Source: Ochotona curzoniae
Taxonomy: Eukaryota > Chordata > Mammalia > Lagomorpha > Ochotonidae
Reading direction: 5' to 3'
DNA length: 64,000 bases
Assembly: GCF_017591425.1 (NCBI RefSeq)
Contig: NW_024465885.1
Coordinates: 45,193,001 to 45,257,000 of the forward strand
Part shown: positions 1-11,975 of the stretch, in pieces
Layout of the letters: each line of letters opens with the position of its first letter
How positions within the stretch are numbered: the stretch's first letter is position 1
Made by a program: the position numbers and the translations under genes
The notes under the pieces: generated by a model
Database searches by the model: none
What the model saw: the letters and a program-made list of their open reading frames with translations, nothing else
What the model was told of the DNA's origin: nothing

Positions 1-107
1 GGGAGCTGGATGGGAAGTGGAGCTGCCAGGATTAGAACCGGCGCCCATATGGGATCCCAGCGCATTCAAGGCGAGGACTTTAGCCTCTAGGCCATGCCGC
101 TGGGCCC
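1..107 (-). mobile_element. CSINE (lagomorph tRNA-derived SINE), 5' part, cut by window edge
   Basis: Read on the minus strand this begins GGGCCCAGCGGCATGG and continues through the tRNA-like head, including a GGTTCTAATCC B-box-like motif and the CATATGGGCGCC segment, to the GCTCCC of the body. It closely matches the copy at 11489-11798, so it is a young subfamily member. The rest lies left of the window. Confidence 0.9.
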
Positions 108-809
108 ACAAGATGACCTTTAAATCCTTTTTAGTGATATCAGAACAAGAGTTTAGCTCCCATCGTTCCTACCCAATGTGTCTTTGCTGAACTTGGATGT
201 TACTCACATTGTGCTTGTTGAATGGGGCTGGGGGTGGGACGGTTCTGATTTGAGGTAGGGAGGGATGAGATGCGAGCTGTCCAGTGGAGGACCTAGGCTG
301 AAGAAGAGCGCCAGTGTTCCTGCTTTTGCAGGTCACAGGGATACTTGTTCTAGGGGGAGGTGTTTCTCGAAGGAGTGCAGTCCATCAAGAAAGAACGTAA
401 GCTAGCCAGGTGTGTGCTAACTCAACTGGTAACAGAAGGATGCCCCAGTGAGCTTAGCGTGAAGATCCCAGACTTAAGATACTCAGGAAGGTTTCTTCCT
501 GTTGTCTTAGTCATCATACTGAGAGCTTCTTCATTCGTTCATTTGTTCATTCACAGGCTCATGAAGGAACTTACTTGCTTATTTATTCAGATTTCCAACT
601 AACATTTTTGCCTTAGTAAGGCTACTGTGTTGGAGACTCCCTAGTGAGATTGTCGTCCCCGACTTCTGGCAGTTACAGACACTGAGGACCTCAATGGCTG
701 GATCCAGGCTAACTCTCAGAATTAACTGCCTCATTTCAACTTGCAAACAGCATTCCTGAGGCAGTGTTATTTACGACATGCTTATGATATACCTCTGAGA
801 GCAGATGAT

Positions 810-1020
810 TAGGGAAAGTAGTGAACTGAGCTTGCAGACAGACTTCAATTTGAATCCTGCCTTCACCATAACCCAGCAGTATAACCTTAGGAATGGCTTG
901 CTGTCTCTGAGCCATGGCTTTCTGACTTCAAGGAATAAATAGTGGCGAACACTGAGGCCAGTTCAAACATTTAGCGTAATATCTTGCCACAGCACATGTG
1001 CAATAAGCATGAGTGATTTT
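810..1020 (+). mobile_element. MIR fragment
   Basis: The order of a MIR core is recognisable: a TTTGAATCCTGCCTTC core, then a degenerate ACCTTAGG segment, a CTGAGCC..TTTCTGACTTC region, and a tail ending near GTGCAATAAG. It is heavily diverged, as expected of an ancient mammalian element. Confidence 0.6.
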
Positions 1021-1261
1021 ATGATTATATTACCAAAAGGGAAACCAAATGCACCTCAAAGGGTTTATCTGAGGTTTCTTACTAGGGCCTATGCCCCTAC
1101 TCCAGCATAATGCCTAGCTATTCAGTGACAAAGAGCTTAACAGTCATACTCTTTGACACTGAGTTCAGAATAAATGGGAAAGGGGCGAGGAAATTGAAAA
1201 TTTGGGATGGCTCAGGTCAGGAGTCAGGAGCATAACCAACTCCTGTTTGCAGTCTAAAAGC

Positions 1262-1575
1262 CGCATGCTAGGTGTTCAGTGCAGTGATTGCGATGCTGCT
1301 GCTTGGGGTACGATGCCTGCATCCTGTGTCAGAGTGCTTGGGGTTGAGTCCCAGCCTCACTCTTACTAATGCATACTCCGGGAGGCAGCGGGCGATGGCT
1401 CAGTACCTGGATTCCTGCCACCCTCAGGGGAGATCCTGACTGAGTGACCAGCTCTTAGCTTCAGCCTGACTCAGACGCCAACTATCAGGGGAGCGAACCA
1501 GTGGACATCAGTAAATCCTTTCTTTCTCTTGTCTGTTTCTTTGTCCTTTTTGTTTCTCAAATAAATATTTTTAAG
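1262..1575 (+). mobile_element. Old, diverged CSINE
   Basis: It has a tRNA-like head (AGGTGTTCAGTGCAGTGATTG), the GGTTGAGTCCCAGC B-box region, the GGGGAGCGAACCAGTGGA body motif, a pyrimidine-rich stretch and an AAATAAATATTTTTAA tail. It is far more diverged than the 11489 copy. Confidence 0.8.
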
Positions 1576-3144
1576 CTGCACAACTTCATGTATAAGTCTA
1601 TAATGATTACAACATTTGAATTTCAGCCCTTCTGAATCTCCCTCCCTCCCCCTCCCAGGGTGAATGATGATTGGATGCAACCATTTTACTGAGGACCATT
1701 TTTATGATGAGTTATTCTTGTCAATGTCTGATCATCAAATAATGGGTAAGACAGAGCCTGTCTCCTACATTCCCATTCCCAAGCCCACTACCTTCCATTT
1801 GAAATAGTCAAAGAAAAGGGAGAAATTTGGGACAAGGTGAAGCTTGAGGCCGGTGGTTAGCCGAGAGGTGCCATGACATTTACCACTCGAAGAGAGTACT
1901 CTAACAGTGCTTTTATCTCTCGATGCAGAACTATCAGAACATCTCAGAGTCTAAATTCACATCAAGATGTCCTGCTGTTTCTAGTCTCAGCTCCAAAATG
2001 TGAACGGCTTGGCAGTTACTGCTCTTACCTCTACAATAAGGAAAATGCAAGTGTACGGAAAATCTATGGCTTTTCTTGGATGCACCAGAAAATGAAGTCG
2101 CAGGGCAAAATGCCACCCAGCCAGCTTGAGAGGACTGCTTGGCTGGACGCAGAGGCTGCTGCAGCCATGCACTGATGGGAATGCCTAACCATGATGTTGC
2201 ACTCTAGAGGCTGAGTATAGGCTCAAGTGAGAATCAGAACCTCCCAGGGGCTATTGTCTTGTATGGGGAACGCTTCTGTGGAATTACAGCAGGTTCTCAT
2301 GGGGCCCAATACCCTAGCAGTGGGTTACAGCTGACAGAGCTTCAACACTTAGATTCTTTAAGGAATAGTTGACAGGACAACCCAAAGATGACAAGGGAGA
2401 CAAAAACAGGGACATTGGAAGAATCTGAAGTCTCTTTACCTACACATACAACAAACATTAAACAGAGTCAGCTCTGAGCTAGAACTCACATTCAAGGCCT
2501 GTTTGCTTCCATTCCTATTATCTGATGTCCAATTACCACTATCGCTACCACCAACAGAAAATTACAAAAAAGTCAGATGAAAACGCAGACGTGCAGGGAC
2601 AAAGCAAGTCTCAGAGCTGGCTCAGACATGACACACAGTTTCAGAACCTTACGAGACAGGCAGCTTTCAAGGAATATGCTAAGGGTTTTGATGGTAAGAG
2701 GAGACAGTCGGCAAGAAGAGGTGGGCGACACAAGCAGGGAGATGGAGATTCTAGAAATGCAATACCCTAACCGGAAGGAAGAATGGCAGCAGAGAGCTCA
2801 CAACTGAGGCACTGAACCAACGCGGAGACGCAGGCCGTTGTTTCCACCTTAGGACACTAGAGAAAGTGATAGAAACAGAGGGCAAACAGCAACCAGGAAA
2901 GCAATAGAGGAAACAGAACCAAAATCTTGTTTTTCCTCAAAGTTCAAAATGTGCTGCTTTGTCCCCATGCGCCTCTCGTGCCACAGGAAGTGATGGGCAG
3001 AGACATCTCCTGGTACTCCTCCCCTCGGGTTCTACGGTCTTCCCAGCAACCACCCACAAAGCTTGGGCTTCTGACAGCACCAGGAGCTGGGTGGTCTCTC
3101 CGTAGCCCTGGACCGTGAGAGGGCTGAGGGGGTCTATGTTTGGC

Positions 3145-3434
3145 CATTTGTGTTTCAAGTACCATCCCGTATGGGTGCCAATCTGCGTCTTGGCTGCTCC
3201 TCTTTCCATCTGGCTTCCTGCTTGTGACCTGGGAAAGCACCAGAGGATGACTTAAAACCTGGGAACCCTTCACCATGTGGGAGGCCTGGCAGAGGCATCC
3301 GGCTTCTGGCTTTGGATTGGCTCAGCTCTGGCTGTTGTAACCATTTGGCAAGTGAACCAGCAGATCTTTCTGTCTTTCCTTCTCTCTGTAAATCTGCCTT
3401 TCCAATAAAAAGCAATAAATCTGCTCTTAAAAAG

Positions 3435-3465
<31 letters not shown>

Positions 3466-3466
3466 A
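3145..3466 (+). mobile_element. CSINE with AAAT-repeat tail
   Basis: It matches the CSINE body from the CATCCCGTATGGGTGCC segment through CTGCTTGTGACCTGGG, the GTGAACCAGCAGATC motif and CTTTCCAATAAAA. The tail has expanded into an (AAAT)n microsatellite at about 3431-3466. The 5' head is degraded. Confidence 0.88.
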
Positions 3467-6171
3467 GCCTTTTCCAGAGGTATGTGACTGATACTTAAAA
3501 GACCGGGTCCCTCCATTACAAAGAATGAATAGGCAGTTGTGTCTATAGGGGCTTAAAACCCCAGTCCTGCTGGGGGAGCCTGTAAACTCCTGAGGCCCAG
3601 CCTGACTTTCCCTTCTTTCAGCTTGGAGGAAAGCAGGGCCTTCCGCAGCGTGCCCTCCAAGTTCACCTCAGTCTTGGGTAGCTGGTGAAACACCCTCCTG
3701 GATGCCTCCAAACACACAGCAGGATGTGACTCAGGACTCAGAGATGTGAGTCAGTGTCCAGGGTGATGTGTCAGGGCGAGCCTCAGGGCTGGTTTGCATC
3801 TCTCCCTGTCTGGGACCCCTGGCAGGGAAAGCTCTGGGATCCCCCCATCCCTTGTAAGCAAACAGATGTGCACCCCTGTCATCCACACTTCAGCCCACCC
3901 CTCAATCCTTCGTGGCTCCCTCCAGCGTTTTGTGTGACATCAGCTCCCATGGTCCTGGGAGTTGAGTCATTCACTACTGTAAGTGGGGCATTTCAGCAAA
4001 AGGTCCACTTGTGTTTCAGAAACACTTATTCTTGGGGCTTCTGCAGCCGAGGTGGAGTGAGGGTAGGAATTGGGGGGGTGGGTGTTGCTTAAAACTGCCC
4101 CACAGCACAGGCTGCAAGACAGTAGCCCCCAGGTAGCAGACACAGGGCCTGGTTGTTGTGGCACTATCAGTGAAATCCCATGATACTGTGAGTCAGTTCC
4201 CACCAGCTCAGAATCCTGGAAGAAAGGGAGATTGTGAAAGAGTTCCGGGATTTGCCAAGGGCTCATCTCCGGCTGGCTGCAGGGTTCTTGGTTAGTCATG
4301 TGCAGCTCAGACACACTCCTTGTCCAGCACTTGCTTTGAAGGGTGGCATCCGGATGGAGTGGGCACCCAGACCTGCCTCTGTGCGTGTGTGCGCACACAC
4401 CATGGGCTGAAGGTCTTCAGCACTTGGACTCAGGGGATGGCGGGCTTGGGAGGTGGCAGAGTGCCCATGGGGAGTGAGGCTATGGGGCCACAGCTCCTCT
4501 TGCTCCAGGGACCTGACTCTGTGCCCCGCTGGGAAGGCTCTGTGTGGGTGAGGGCTGGACAATCAGGAGCACAGGTTCCTAACATCAGGACCTGTCACCC
4601 CTGGTGGCTCACCCCAAGGTCCCTTTCTCCCCTCTAAAGTCGGGCAAGGGGGTGGGTATTGAGCAGACTCACCTGCCTCACAGGTGTGAGAGTTAATGAC
4701 TGTTTGTGGGGCAGCTTTGAGATGCGCAGATGAAAGGCTCGCCATAAATGCAGAGTGCTGCTCCTCATTAGAGCTGCCAGACAGTTCCCAGGGGAACAGG
4801 AGGCCTCTCCCTCAGCCACATGAGTCTGAGGCGTGTCTGGAAAGGGTTCTGTATTTAAGCAGAGCCCTCTGTGAGGATGGGTTCACAGATCAGTCACCAG
4901 CTTCCAGAAAAGATGGGAGTCATTAAACCACATCTCCTTGTCTGGGGACCCTGGCTGCAGGAAGAGGAGGGAAAGTGGCTTCCAGGGCACACTGGACTCA
5001 TGAGACACCTCTTGTCCTGGCTGCCATCTCTTGTGGGCACCTTCTTTCCCTTCTGACGCCCTTCCCAGGCCGGAAGGAGCTTAGCGGAGGGGCCTGATAA
5101 CTGCTCAGCAACACAGGCTGTGGTGTGGGCCTGAATCTCCTCCCACTCCTCCAAGAGCAATCACAAAGAACTGGAGGGTTAAGATGGCCTTCTGGTCCCA
5201 TCTACTCCTCATCTGGACCCTTACCCACATTGTTCACTCCTCAGAAGACAGGGTGAGCCAGAAATGCCATGGAGGGGAATCTTAGGCAGCCTTGAAACAA
5301 GTGACTGACCCCTCCAAAGGGACGCCAACAGCAGGAGAGGCATGGCTTACCTAGGCCTTCCCATGGCCAAAGAAGTAGGACTTTCATGCTATCATCTGCA
5401 CTGTGCAGGCTCCAGGGTCATTGCACACAGAGCACAGGACAGGATTGGCCAGAGCCAGCCGGCAGCCCAGCTGACCCTGAAACAAGCCCATGTTGCAGCC
5501 AGTCCACTGCTGAGAGGCCTCTGGAACTTAGCAGAGAGGCACCAAGGCTCCCAACGTTGGCTGAACCAACACTGGCCTGGCTTTCCCTTGGGTAAATTGT
5601 GTTAAATATTGTGGTTGAGATTTTGCCAGGGTCCTTGTGATGCCTCGTGGTGGCAACAGGCAGGACGGAGCAGAATGATGCTATTTGGGGGACCACAACA
5701 GACAGCAAGCTAACAAACCTCTTCCCCAAGAGTCGCCATTTTTGTAGTGCTCCAGAGCTTGCACTTGGAAGCTGGTCCACCAAGGGATCTCTGCCAGGCC
5801 ATTTTGTAACCTTGGATTCCTCTTGGGGCCATCCAATCCATTATTGTTGCACCCAGCCTCTGTGGCCTTGATCTAATACCTGGTCTCAGACCTCTGGTGG
5901 AAGAGACCAAGGGACAGGTTACAGAGCCGACTCTGAGGTTACCATCTCCACCAACCTGTTTAGTGTCCCCTGGCTGCATCCCTCATCTTTACTTGAGCCC
6001 TTAATTGTTCTGCAGAACATTAGAACTGTCTGGAAAATCCTGCATGGCCTGAAGCTCACAGAGGGGCTCCATCATCTCCTGCTTTAGGTGCCAGAGGCCC
6101 TAACACAGCAGGGTTGGATCTTAGGATAGCAGTGCTGGTTTTCAAGGGGCAACCTCTGCAGAATGGATTTG

Positions 6172-6197
6172 CTAACAACAACAACAACAACAACAAA
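6172..6197 (+). repeat. (CAA)n microsatellite
   Basis: About eight perfect CAA units lie in unique intron sequence. Confidence 0.9.
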
Positions 6198-6419
6198 GAA
6201 GAACTTTTCTATGCATGGAGAGAGAAAGGAGAAAGCAAAAGAACACAATCTAGAGAATACAGAAAGAACAGACAGGCTGCTTAGCTGTCCTTTAGTGTGT
6301 GTGGACCTCAGTCATTTCCAGGGTTCCAAACCCTCATACGCAAGCTGTCCTTTAAGAAGCCACAGGGGCTGCAAGGACCGTGCAGAGCCAGGACTTGGCT
6401 GTGGAGCTTGGGAGAGTGG

Positions 6420-6545
6420 GATGGAGACCTTGGCATGGCCCTGCAGCACTACGTGCAAGGCTCATGACTTGACCCCTTGGGAGTTCAGCTTTCCCACTTG
6501 GAATCAGGGGAGAATGATGCCATCTACCACTTAGGTTACTGGTAC
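6420..6545 (+). mobile_element. Possible MIR fragment
   Basis: A degenerate MIR-like order is present: CTTGACCCCTTGGGAG, then CAGCTTTCCCACTTGGAATCAGG, then a GAATGATGCCATCTACC segment like the MIR TGATAATAGTACCTACC region. Divergence is high. Confidence 0.45.
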
Positions 6546-7680
6546 AATGAAGTAGGACCTTGAACTAGGTGTGTCTTCCCTCCCCTGCCCTCTCAGGAAA
6601 GGACAGCACCATCTGGAAAGCAGTACTTGCCTGGCCAGCTAGCCTCTTAGAGGGTCCCTATCCTTGCTGCATGGTGCTCCATGTGGCCCCATGGGGCCCC
6701 CAGGAATCAGACACTCTCAGGCAGCCAGACTTTCAAGGCCCACGCGTCTGAAGCAGAACATTAACCCTCAGAGGGTGTGCCCCGCAGGGTCGTGCGGTGC
6801 CAGCCAGAGTGCTGGATCCCAAGGCCAAGTTTTGCAAGTCCAGGATTTGTCCTTTGTTTCCTCAGGTGTGACTCAGGCTGGACAGCGACCGTGTTTTCTT
6901 TCAGAACTTCCAATCCATGTTTCCAACTCAACGAAGACAAATATTCGGATGAAATGGGAGGCAGAAGAAGCCCCACCCCTGCCTCTTCCAGGCTGCAGCC
7001 TGGTCACTGAGGTCCATGCCTGCCAGGGAGATCCAGTGTCTGCTGCCCAGTGTCCCCCCACTCGCTGTTCTCCCATAGTTGATCTCAAACTGATGGCTCT
7101 TTCCCCACATGAACCCTTGTCCTCTTGTGTGCCTTTCCCATGCATCAGGCCCTAAATTAATTCTCTATAGCCAGATCCCAGTGGTGGAAATGCTCACCTT
7201 CTCACGGCACATACCTCCTAGAAGGCCCCCAGCGCACCCACCAGTCTTGCCTGCTCTTTCTTCCAGAGAAGTCCAAGAAAGCCAGGATCTGCCTGGAGAG
7301 CGTCTGCCCATCCCTTCTCTGCCTTTACTGTCAATCGTCCACTAAACAGGGTAGGTGCAGAAGTCCATGCACACACAAAGCAACATGTTTCTGGTAGCTG
7401 AAAGGCAATGCCATTGCATCCCCTCTGCTGTGCTGGAAGTAACAACAGATCCAGGCAGTGTGACCTCACCACGCAAGGAAGGCTCTGGTGCCCAGGGGGG
7501 AAACCCACGCCCTTCCCGGGTTCTCATCTGTTCTGTCGGTGGCCACCGAGGGAAAGCTTAGCCCTTGCCTTCGTGCCTCGGACGGCATGCCTGGTGGACA
7601 TATCAACATTAGCTGGCTTTCCACAGCCTTGTTTTCAGGGCAGTGGTATTTACTTTACTTGTTAAAGCCAAGGAGTCTCC

Positions 7681-7682
<2 letters not shown>

Positions 7683-7729
<47 letters not shown>
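7683..7729 (+). repeat. (AC)n microsatellite
   Basis: A perfect run of about 23 AC units, probably length-polymorphic. Confidence 0.97.
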
Positions 7730-7730
<1 letters not shown>

Positions 7731-8059
7731 CTCCCTTATTTTTCCAAAGTTACCATATTACTCAGATATTTGTCACCAAGCTAAACTGCTTCCTGTCTTG
7801 GTGGTATGCTCCTAGCCAGACCTTGAATTCTTTAGAATAATTGGGGTCCTTGGGTTTTTACAAGCCAACAGGAATTGCTATCACTTGCTTTTATGCTATC
7901 AGTCAACTCCCTCTCTTTCTCTCAAGTTCTCCTGGCTGCAGGGCCGCAGTCTCCTCCCCCACTGCAGGTGAGACAGGCAAGAGCAATCTGTTGCCTGCCG
8001 CTTGTAGCCATTTCAGCACAGCGCCCACCCCTCCTGTCTCTCCAGCCCCAGCCCTCGCC

Positions 8060-8340
8060 AAGCACTGACCTTGATGTGAACTAATTGGGATTGCACTAGA
8101 TTAATAACACAGGTTGCTGAGGTGGAGTCTGAAGCATAAAGGAGACCTTTGAAGATAAGAGCCTGTGAGCTTTCACAAGCTCATCCCCGGTGCTCGGAAC
8201 AAAGCGCCTAAACTAATAAAGTCAGATTCATCTAGGGGCAATCTAACAGGCACACAGGAATATCACTCCAAACTCTGATTCAGAGAGGTAGATGAAAATC
8301 TGCCGGAATTCTTTTAAACACCAACACAGATCTCAATTGA
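8060..8340. promoter_or_regulatory. Candidate intronic regulatory element with GATA and TCF/SOX-like motifs
   Basis: This repeat-free stretch carries an AGATAAG GATA-type site, CCTTTGAAG and AACAAAGC TCF/SOX-like sites, paired ATTAAT/CTAATAA homeobox-like motifs and a short perfect inverted repeat (TGAGCTT, 4-nt spacer, AAGCTCA). It ends in an A-rich run. Motif density and lack of repeats are the only evidence; conservation is not testable here. Confidence 0.25.
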
Positions 8341-8343
8341 AAC

Positions 8344-8360
8344 GAAAAAAAAAAAAAAAA
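8344..8360 (+). repeat. Poly(A) run
   Basis: About 17 A residues, followed by a short ACACACA stretch and a second A-run. No retroelement body is recognisable upstream. Confidence 0.85.
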
Positions 8361-8790
8361 GACACACACATACAAAAAAAAGTCTCGGTAACAAGCAGCC
8401 CTCTGATGATCTAAAGCTCCACAGCTTCATTTATTGACTTAGAGAAAGTAAATGGCATTTCAAATACAACCTTCATACTTTAATAGGTGAGGTCACCCTG
8501 AGAAAGATGATACTGAGCCCAGGGGTGGGAAACCTCCCTCCAGACAATGGCTTTGATCTACAAGGTCAAGGAAGGTGTTCTCACACAAGTGATAGGTTTG
8601 TAGTGACTTGGGCCGCAATGGCAGGATTTCTGAAAAAATTCAATGTCGAGGTCGAGGCGGCAGACCGTTATGGGGAAGACCTATGGAGAACAGAGGTGTG
8701 GGGACCTAAAGAAGTCAAAGGTGAAAGTGTGCTCCTTACCAAAGCCTGATACCTCCAAACCTCACTCTACCGCCCACTCTATTGTCTAAA

Positions 8791-9040
8791 ACAGTGGTTT
8801 GCTAAGCAGGGATGGAGGATGAGGGAGTGATTTCGATTTCTCCTCTACTTTAGGAGTGGCTAGAAACATTTCTGGTTGTCATAGCTGGGGAGCGGGGCTT
8901 TGCTGGGATCTGGTGGGTGCGGCAGGGCTGCTGTTCCCCTAAGCAGGACATGATTTAGTCCCAAAGGGCAAGGGTTCCCCCAAAGTGTCCAGGGAATCCC
9001 AGCACAGTGATGAGCCCAAGCACATCATTTGTAGGGGTGA
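8791..9040 (+). mobile_element. Fragment of a hAT-type MER DNA transposon (family uncertain)
   Basis: The sequence starts with a CAGTGGTTTGCTAAG end, then has the order GGCTAGAAACATTTCTGGTTGTCA, GATCTGGTGGGTG, GGGCTGCTGTTCCCC and CCCCCAAAGTGTC. This resembles the non-autonomous human MER elements with a TTTTGGTTGTCAC core. I cannot fix the exact family without a library search. Confidence 0.5.
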
Positions 9041-10509
9041 CCCTGAGACTCAGATAAATAACAGTGCACTGTGACTGTACTAGGTCCACTTACAATCAGC
9101 TTGGAGCAGGGGGAATGTGAGCTGGACCCTTAGGGAGCCCTGTGGGAATCCTAGGGGCAGCTATGGTCACTACTGCACCCTGGGAGAACTCTGACCCTAT
9201 GTCACAGCTGGGAATGGCTGCATTCTCATAGGCGCACAGCCCGGCATCCACACCTGAAGGTGACATGTGGAGCCCTGGCTGAGCTGCAGATGTAACTGAC
9301 CAACAAAACCACCAAGGAACCGCTCATCAGTTTGGCCACTTGCAAAGGGATGGGCCAGCACTCACCTCTGCTGAGCTTCCCAGGCATGAGTCACACGTAA
9401 AGAGATAAAGATGCAAATCTCTGTCAACATTTCTAAGGTTTCACTCCCGCATTTCACAGAACCACGGAGCAGAGGGCAACCTCTGTGGCTCTCTGTGCCA
9501 GCCCCGTCTTGTAGGCAAGTAAAGCTGGATGGGCTCAGGGACACCTCCTACGCTGGGAGAGGGGACAGGTTGGGGACTGGGAAGGAGAGCCCCTCTGGCT
9601 GGCTGTCAACCACTGCTGGACCAGTGATGGTCAGAAACCAGTCTCACCCTCAGCCTTCTTAGCACATCTGACCCAACCAAAGGATCTAACCCTGAAAGCC
9701 ATGGAGACCCTGGCATGAGACACATTGCTCTTGCCAGAATCTTTTCCCACTCACAGGTGTATGGGATGGGATTGACAACCGCGTGGGGCTGCTGCCTCCG
9801 TTTATGTTTCCTTCCCACCCTAAGATAAAGTCCAAACAACCCCAAATCACAAAGGAAAATTGGTGGCTCTTGCTGTGGGTCCATGAAGACTTCATCCTCC
9901 ACCCCTCCAGGTTTTGGGGGTGGTCTTTGAGGCAGGCCATAAGAGTCATACTGTCACACGGCTCGCACCTTTTCTCCTAATGGCCTCCGACTGCCAAGTG
10001 GCCCCAGCACGCCGATGCTAAACCCTTTTATGGGAAGTGCCAGGCTCTTTTCTGCTCACATCACTTAAAATAATGAGTTAGCTGCACTTGTATTAGTCTG
10101 TCTTTCAAGTGGATTAAATTCATGGGCTCGTTCCCCTGCAGTCTCGCAAGCTCTGGCCTGGCTGTCTGAACCTCTAGATTAGACTGATGAGCACATGCCA
10201 GACAGCAATGAAACGCAATTACCCAGGCAAACTTTTGAAGGATTTGAGCCCTGGGGCACAGGCTGTTTACGAAAGACTAAAAGCACCGTTTGTACTGTGC
10301 AGGAGCGGTTGCCTCGGTCGTTTTCGAGCTCTGGATCCTGCCTGCCACTGGACTGCAGGCAGGATTTCTGGGGGCTGATAACATCAGCCTTCTGTCCGCA
10401 CCTCGGCACCTCAGGGTCTCTGCTCTGTTTTCCAACAAGAAAATGCAAGTACCAACAAAAGCCCATTATAACATCTCCTTTGTATTCACGGACTATCCCT
10501 CTCATTGGA

Positions 10510-10570
10510 TTTTTTTTTTTTTTTTTTTTTTGCATTGTGCACTACCCTCTGGGTAAAAAAAAAAAAAAAA
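10510..10570. repeat. Facing poly(T) and poly(A) runs
   Basis: Twenty-two T residues (10510-10531) and sixteen A residues (10555-10570) flank a 23-nt unique spacer. The runs are complementary, so either strand could form an A/T hairpin. Two opposite retroelement tails are one possible origin, but no element body is recognisable on either side. Confidence 0.85.
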
Positions 10571-11144
10571 TCAGCAAGAAGCTGTCCTATAGCTGTAGCT
10601 ATAGATGACTTGGCCCTGAGATTTCTTTGGAAATGGATAATGTTTTCAAAACAACAGGAACTTCCCATCTTCTTTGAAAAAAAAATAACAAATAATCAAA
10701 ACCACTATCAACGATGAGTTTCCAAAGTACATTCCTTGTGATTTGAACAGAAGAGGCTTCTGAACAACCTGGAGGAGAGGAAGAGAAGAAGAAAGCAAGA
10801 AAAGAGAGAGAGAAAAGAAAGACCCAGAACACTGGTCATGGCAGGCAGTCATGGCCTCCCCTCACCGGGGCCACAGTTTACTTTGTTTCTCAGACTGAGA
10901 ATGGCGGGGCTGGAAGATTCTGCATCCACTAGGTAGAAATTAGCCTGTGTGAGGGGCTCACTAGCTCCCACGGTTATTGCAAAGCACTGTGGGTGGAGCC
11001 ATGGGGGGTGGAGTAGACTGTGATAGGGGAAAGAGACCCTGAGGATCCCAGGCCAGACACTGGGCCAGTGTGGGAAAGAGCAGCACTGCTCCCCACCTGG
11101 AGCAAGCAGAGACCACTCCCAGGGAAAGCACACAGCACGGCGTG

Positions 11145-11290
11145 CGTACACAGTGGAGCACTATTTGGCCATGGCCAAGGATGCTATCTTGTCATTGGAT
11201 GGCACTGGAAGTTGTGATATTATGTGAAATAAGCCAAATGTACAAACACAAGTCCTGCACGATGTCCTTCAGGTGTGCAATCCGGAAGAG
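11145..11290 (+). mobile_element. L1 (LINE-1) 3'-region fragment
   Basis: The sequence GTGGAGCACTATTTGGCCATGG, followed by GATGGCACTGGAAG and a GTGAAATAAGCCA segment, is the degraded ORF2-end/3'-UTR pattern of mammalian L1 (TGGAATACTATTCAGCCAT, then GATGGAACTGGA, then GTGAAATAAGCCA). Matching remnants at 11868-11940 and 12275-12412 look like the rest of the same L1, split by SINEs. Confidence 0.75.
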
Positions 11291-11344
11291 CTGATGTCAG
11301 GGTAGGGGACGCAGGACCCCTGCGATCAAGCTTCATCTCTGCTT

Positions 11345-11840
11345 CTCTCCTGCCTCCTGCTCTTACACAGAAGAGGAAGCAGGTAAAGGCCTAAGCACTT
11401 GGGTTCATGTCCTCTGCATGGAACACGCAGATGGAAATCCCGGCAGGCATTTGGGGAGTGAACCAGTGGATACAAGATCTCTCACCTCGGGCCCGGCGTG
11501 GTGGCGCAAGTGGTTAAGGTCCTCGCCTTGCACACCCGGGATCCCATATGGCCGCCGGTTCTAATCCCGGCAGCCCCGCTTCCCATCCAGCTCCCTGCTT
11601 GTGGCCCGAGGACAGCCCAAAGCTTTGGGACCCTGCACCCGCATGGGAGACCCAGAAGAGGCTCCTGGCTTTGGATCGGCATAGCATCGGCCCATTGCGC
11701 TCACTTGGGGAGTGAATCATCGGACGGAAGATCTTCCTCTCTGTCTCTCCTCTCTGTATGTCCGCCTTTCCAATAAAAAAAAAAATCTTAAAAAAAAAAG
11801 ATCTCTCCCCTCCAACTATTACTCTGTGTTTCAAATAAAT
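11345..11840 (+). mobile_element. Older CSINE, split by a younger CSINE
   Basis: The left part carries CTAAGCACTTGGGTTCATG and CATTTGGGGAGTGAACCAGTGGATAC. The right part, after the nested copy, carries ACTCTGTGTTTCAAATAAATAA. The young SINE at 11489-11798 sits in its pyrimidine-rich 3' region and duplicated the local target site. Confidence 0.82.
11489..11798 (+). mobile_element. Young, full-length CSINE with target-site duplication
   Basis: A near-complete 310-bp lagomorph SINE. It has a GGGCCCGGCGTGGTGGCGCA head, an A-box-like GTGGTTAAGG, a B-box-like GGTTCTAATCCCGGC, the CATATGGCCGCC segment, the GGGGAGTGAATCATCGGACG motif and a CCAATAAA-poly(A) tail. It is flanked by a 14-bp target-site duplication, AGATCTCTCACCTC at 11475-11488 and AGATCTCTCCCCTC at 11799-11812, with one mismatch. 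It lies opposite to RUNX1 transcription. Its sequence type is what I remember as the pika subfamily. Confidence 0.96.
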
Positions 11841-11867
11841 AACAGTAATAAAAATGCTGACCTTATA

Positions 11868-11942
11868 GAAGTTGAAAGTGGAATGGCAGCTAGCAGAAGC
11901 TGGGAAGGGTAGGAGGGAGGGAGGAATGAGGACAGGTTAAAG
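11868..11942 (+). mobile_element. L1 3'-UTR remnant
   Basis: GGAATGGCAGCTAGCAGAAGCTGGGAAGGG and the following AGGGAGGGAGGAATGAGGA match the typical L1 3'-UTR order (AGAATGGTGGTTACCAGAGGCTGGG, then a G-rich tract). It is probably continuous with the fragments at 11145-11290 and 12275-12412. Confidence 0.65.
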
Positions 11943-11975
11943 AAAAATAAATAAACAAAAAACAAAACAAATCAA

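Noticed and set aside
6664..7155. 163-codon plus-strand open frame
   Set aside because: No recognisable domain and heavily overlapped by other chance frames in GC-rich intron; no splice or promoter support.
7683..7729. Tandem repeats checked as possible CRISPR arrays, here and at 40609-40678
   Set aside because: No repeat-spacer organisation; these are microsatellite or minisatellite repeats in a mammalian intron.
7488..7840. Frames with long Thr-His repeats
   Set aside because: They are produced by the AC microsatellite at 7683-7729.
11489..11560. tRNA-like A and B box motifs
   Set aside because: They belong to the SINE head; there is no cloverleaf acceptor stem, so no tRNA gene is called.
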